From CAWBRT01 sp050015355 (lineage in GTDB: Bacteria > Acidobacteriota > Terriglobia > Terriglobales > Acidobacteriaceae), in contig JBEKBO010000076.1 in assembly GCA_050015355.1 (NCBI GenBank), forward strand, positions 1 through 22,539: a DNA stretch of 22,539 nucleotides. The letters run 5' to 3'. Positions 21,512-22,539 of this stretch are shown one piece after another. The position numbers were made by a program, and so were the translations under genes. The notes below the pieces were generated by a model. The model was not told the DNA's origin. It saw nothing but the letters and a program-made list of their open reading frames with translations, and made no database searches. Position 1 is the first letter of the stretch; each line of letters starts with the position of its first letter.

Positions 21512-22281
21512 GTGCCAGTCCGGTGGTTTATTTTATTGATGACAGTGCGACCATGCGCGAGGTGATCAAGATTGCCTTCCGCCGCGAAAACATCAACGTC
21601 ATCGCCTGCCATGACGCCGGCAGCGCCATCGGCATGATGGACGAGACCGCGCCCGACGTCGTCATCTCCGACGTGATCATGCCGGAGAAGGATGGCTACG
21701 AGGTCTGCCAGTACATCAAGCAGCATCCCACGATGGGCCAGACGCCGGTTATCCTCATGTCCGGAGTTGTTAACCGGTCGGTCGCCGAGAAAGCGTTTGC
21801 CGTCAAGGCGGACGAACTGATCCGCAAGCCCTTCCAGCCGCAAGACCTGATCGGCCGGGTGCGCCATCTGCTGTACGGCAAGCCGTCCCCGCAGCAGGAA
21901 TCTTCGCTGTCTGCCCCGATAGCGCCGCAGGCGGCGATGGCGGCTTTGAGCACAATCTTCCAGACGCCGCCGGCCTCGGCCCGCCCGCTGGCCAGGCCCG
22001 CGCTCGCCGTCATTGCACGCAACGCGGCCCAGGCACGCGGCCCGTTGGCAGCTTCGGCAGCAGCCACAGGTGAAGTTTCTCTGCCCGCCATCGGAGCCGC
22101 TGGCGCTCCCAAGCCGCGGGTGCCGCGTCCACCATTGCCCCAACTCGATGCCGCCAAGCTGCGGATTGAAATCCTGCGGCTGCAAAGCCAGATCAAGAAG
22201 CTGGAAGCTGAATTGCGCGCGGAGCGCGAGTACACCCGCGCTCTGGAAGAACACGTCAAGACCCTGCAAGATGCGGACTAG
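21508..22281 (+). CDS. Response regulator with long linker and C-terminal coiled coil, 257 aa
   Basis: The ATG at 21508 overlaps the preceding stop and has GGAGG 9 nt upstream. The receiver (1-120) is intact: D11/D12, D55 (VISDVIMPEKDG), S85 and K107 (IRKPF). An Ala/Pro-rich, probably disordered linker (about 125-210) leads to a heptad-like helix of about 45 residues (LRIEILRLQSQIKKLEAEL and onward) that should form a coiled coil. No DNA-binding or enzyme domain is visible, so the phospho-signal is probably passed by protein-protein contact or oligomerisation. It is the last gene of the right cluster, before a hairpin. Some acidobacterial and myxobacterial CheY-like proteins have comparable coiled-coil tails, but I cannot name a characterised homologue. 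Confidence 0.88.
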   Translation: MSASPVVYFIDDSATMREVIKIAFRRENINVIACHDAGSAIGMMDETAPDVVISDVIMPEKDGYEVCQYIKQHPTMGQTPVILMSGVVNRSVAEKAFAVKADELIRKPFQPQDLIGRVRHLLYGKPSPQQESSLSAPIAPQAAMAALSTIFQTPPASARPLARPALAVIARNAAQARGPLAASAAATGEVSLPAIGAAGAPKPRVPRPPLPQLDAAKLRIEILRLQSQIKKLEAELRAEREYTRALEEHVKTLQDAD

Positions 22282-22345
22282 AAATAGCGCAACCATATCC
22301 GCCGAGGGCGGAAGACCCAAGTGCGGAGAAGAAACGCTAAAGGTG

Positions 22346-22378
22346 CCCCACGTTCGCCCGTTTTTGGCTAACGTGGGG
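22346..22378. terminator. Hairpin after the right cluster; terminator or dispersed palindromic repeat
   Basis: CCCCACGTT (22346-22354) and AACGTGGGG (22370-22378) form a perfect 9-bp stem with a 15-nt loop, 64 bases after the last stop. TAGTTTC follows, which is not a strong T-run, so termination may be partial. The GTGCCCCAC...GTGGGG form resembles palindromic elements I remember as dispersed in Acidobacteriota genomes; that is recollection, not a search result. Confidence 0.5.
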
Positions 22379-22539
22379 TAGTTTCTTCGGGTGGTAGGGT
22401 CGTTGACTCTTCTCAATATCGCCCACATTCCCTTGCGGCTGCCTTCCAAGTAACTCGCGCCCTTGCTTTCCGTAGCCACTCCCCCACCCTGGCAAAAAAG
22501 CTATGTCCTCCACCCGCCCGCGTTAGTGCTAATTTGACA
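22379..22539. other. 161-bp right-end intergenic stretch
   Basis: No gene is seen. CCCCCACCCTGGCAAAAAAG at 22481-22500 looks like one half of a GGGTGGGG-type palindromic repeat. The window ends in TTGACA (22534-22539), a perfect -35 hexamer, so a gene may start rightward just outside. Confidence 0.4.

Noticed and set aside
21376..22479. Long minus-strand open frame (367 codons) opposite the last two genes
   Set aside because: It lies opposite two clear receiver-type genes with conserved motifs, has no recognisable domain, and is the usual antisense shadow of GC-rich coding DNA.
1..22539. tRNA, rRNA, CRISPR arrays, insertion sequences, prophage or defence genes
   Set aside because: None seen: genes are contiguous signalling genes with uniform composition, no repeat-spacer pattern and no transposase motifs.

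Overview
The window is a GC-rich bacterial chromosome segment devoted almost entirely to chemosensory and two-component signalling. It carries two chemosensory gene clusters, one on each strand, flanking a sensor-kinase / receiver / NtrC-type activator operon. The PilJ-ChpA-like cluster with a DUF4388 (PATAN) regulator, the sigma-54 circuitry, and a palindromic element near the right end resembling dispersed repeats I remember from Acidobacteriota genomes suggest an acidobacterium (class Terriglobia or a relative). This taxonomic guess is inference; there is no rRNA or marker gene here.

Left arm (minus strand, 6283 down to 1): mcp - cheW - cheR - cheA - cheB, with cheB cut by the window edge. 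The receptor has a periplasmic helical sensor. CheA has one HPt domain and a P2-like region. No cheY or cheD is seen.

Centre (plus strand, 6721-10885): a soluble GAF-PAS-PAS-PAS histidine kinase, a stand-alone receiver and a complete NtrC-type sigma-54 activator, joined by 4-nt overlaps. Both flanking intergenic regions carry good sigma-54 -24/-12 sequences pointing outwards: 6446-6461 on the minus strand toward the left cluster and 11030-11045 on the plus strand toward the right one. A tandem pair of TGAGAC/GTCTCA inverted repeats lies about 95-116 bp upstream of the right promoter. Related half-sites lie upstream of the left promoter. The simplest reading is that the central activator drives both chemosensory clusters.

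Right arm (plus strand, 11085-22281): a pseudo-receiver plus DHp protein without ATPase domain, a CheY-like regulator, CheW, a receptor with almost no periplasmic part, CheR, a 1112-residue ChpA-like hybrid CheA (two HPt domains, kinase core, CheW domain, receiver), CheB, two divergent CheW proteins, a pseudo-receiver-DUF4388 protein, and a receiver with a long linker and C-terminal coiled coil. Most junctions in the second half are ATGA overlaps, so the genes are probably co-translated. The composition resembles Pil-Chp/type IV pilus (Tfp class) chemosensory systems, so the likely output is twitching or surface behaviour, not flagellar rotation. The last 258 bases hold a hairpin and a half-element of a probable dispersed repeat, and no convincing gene.
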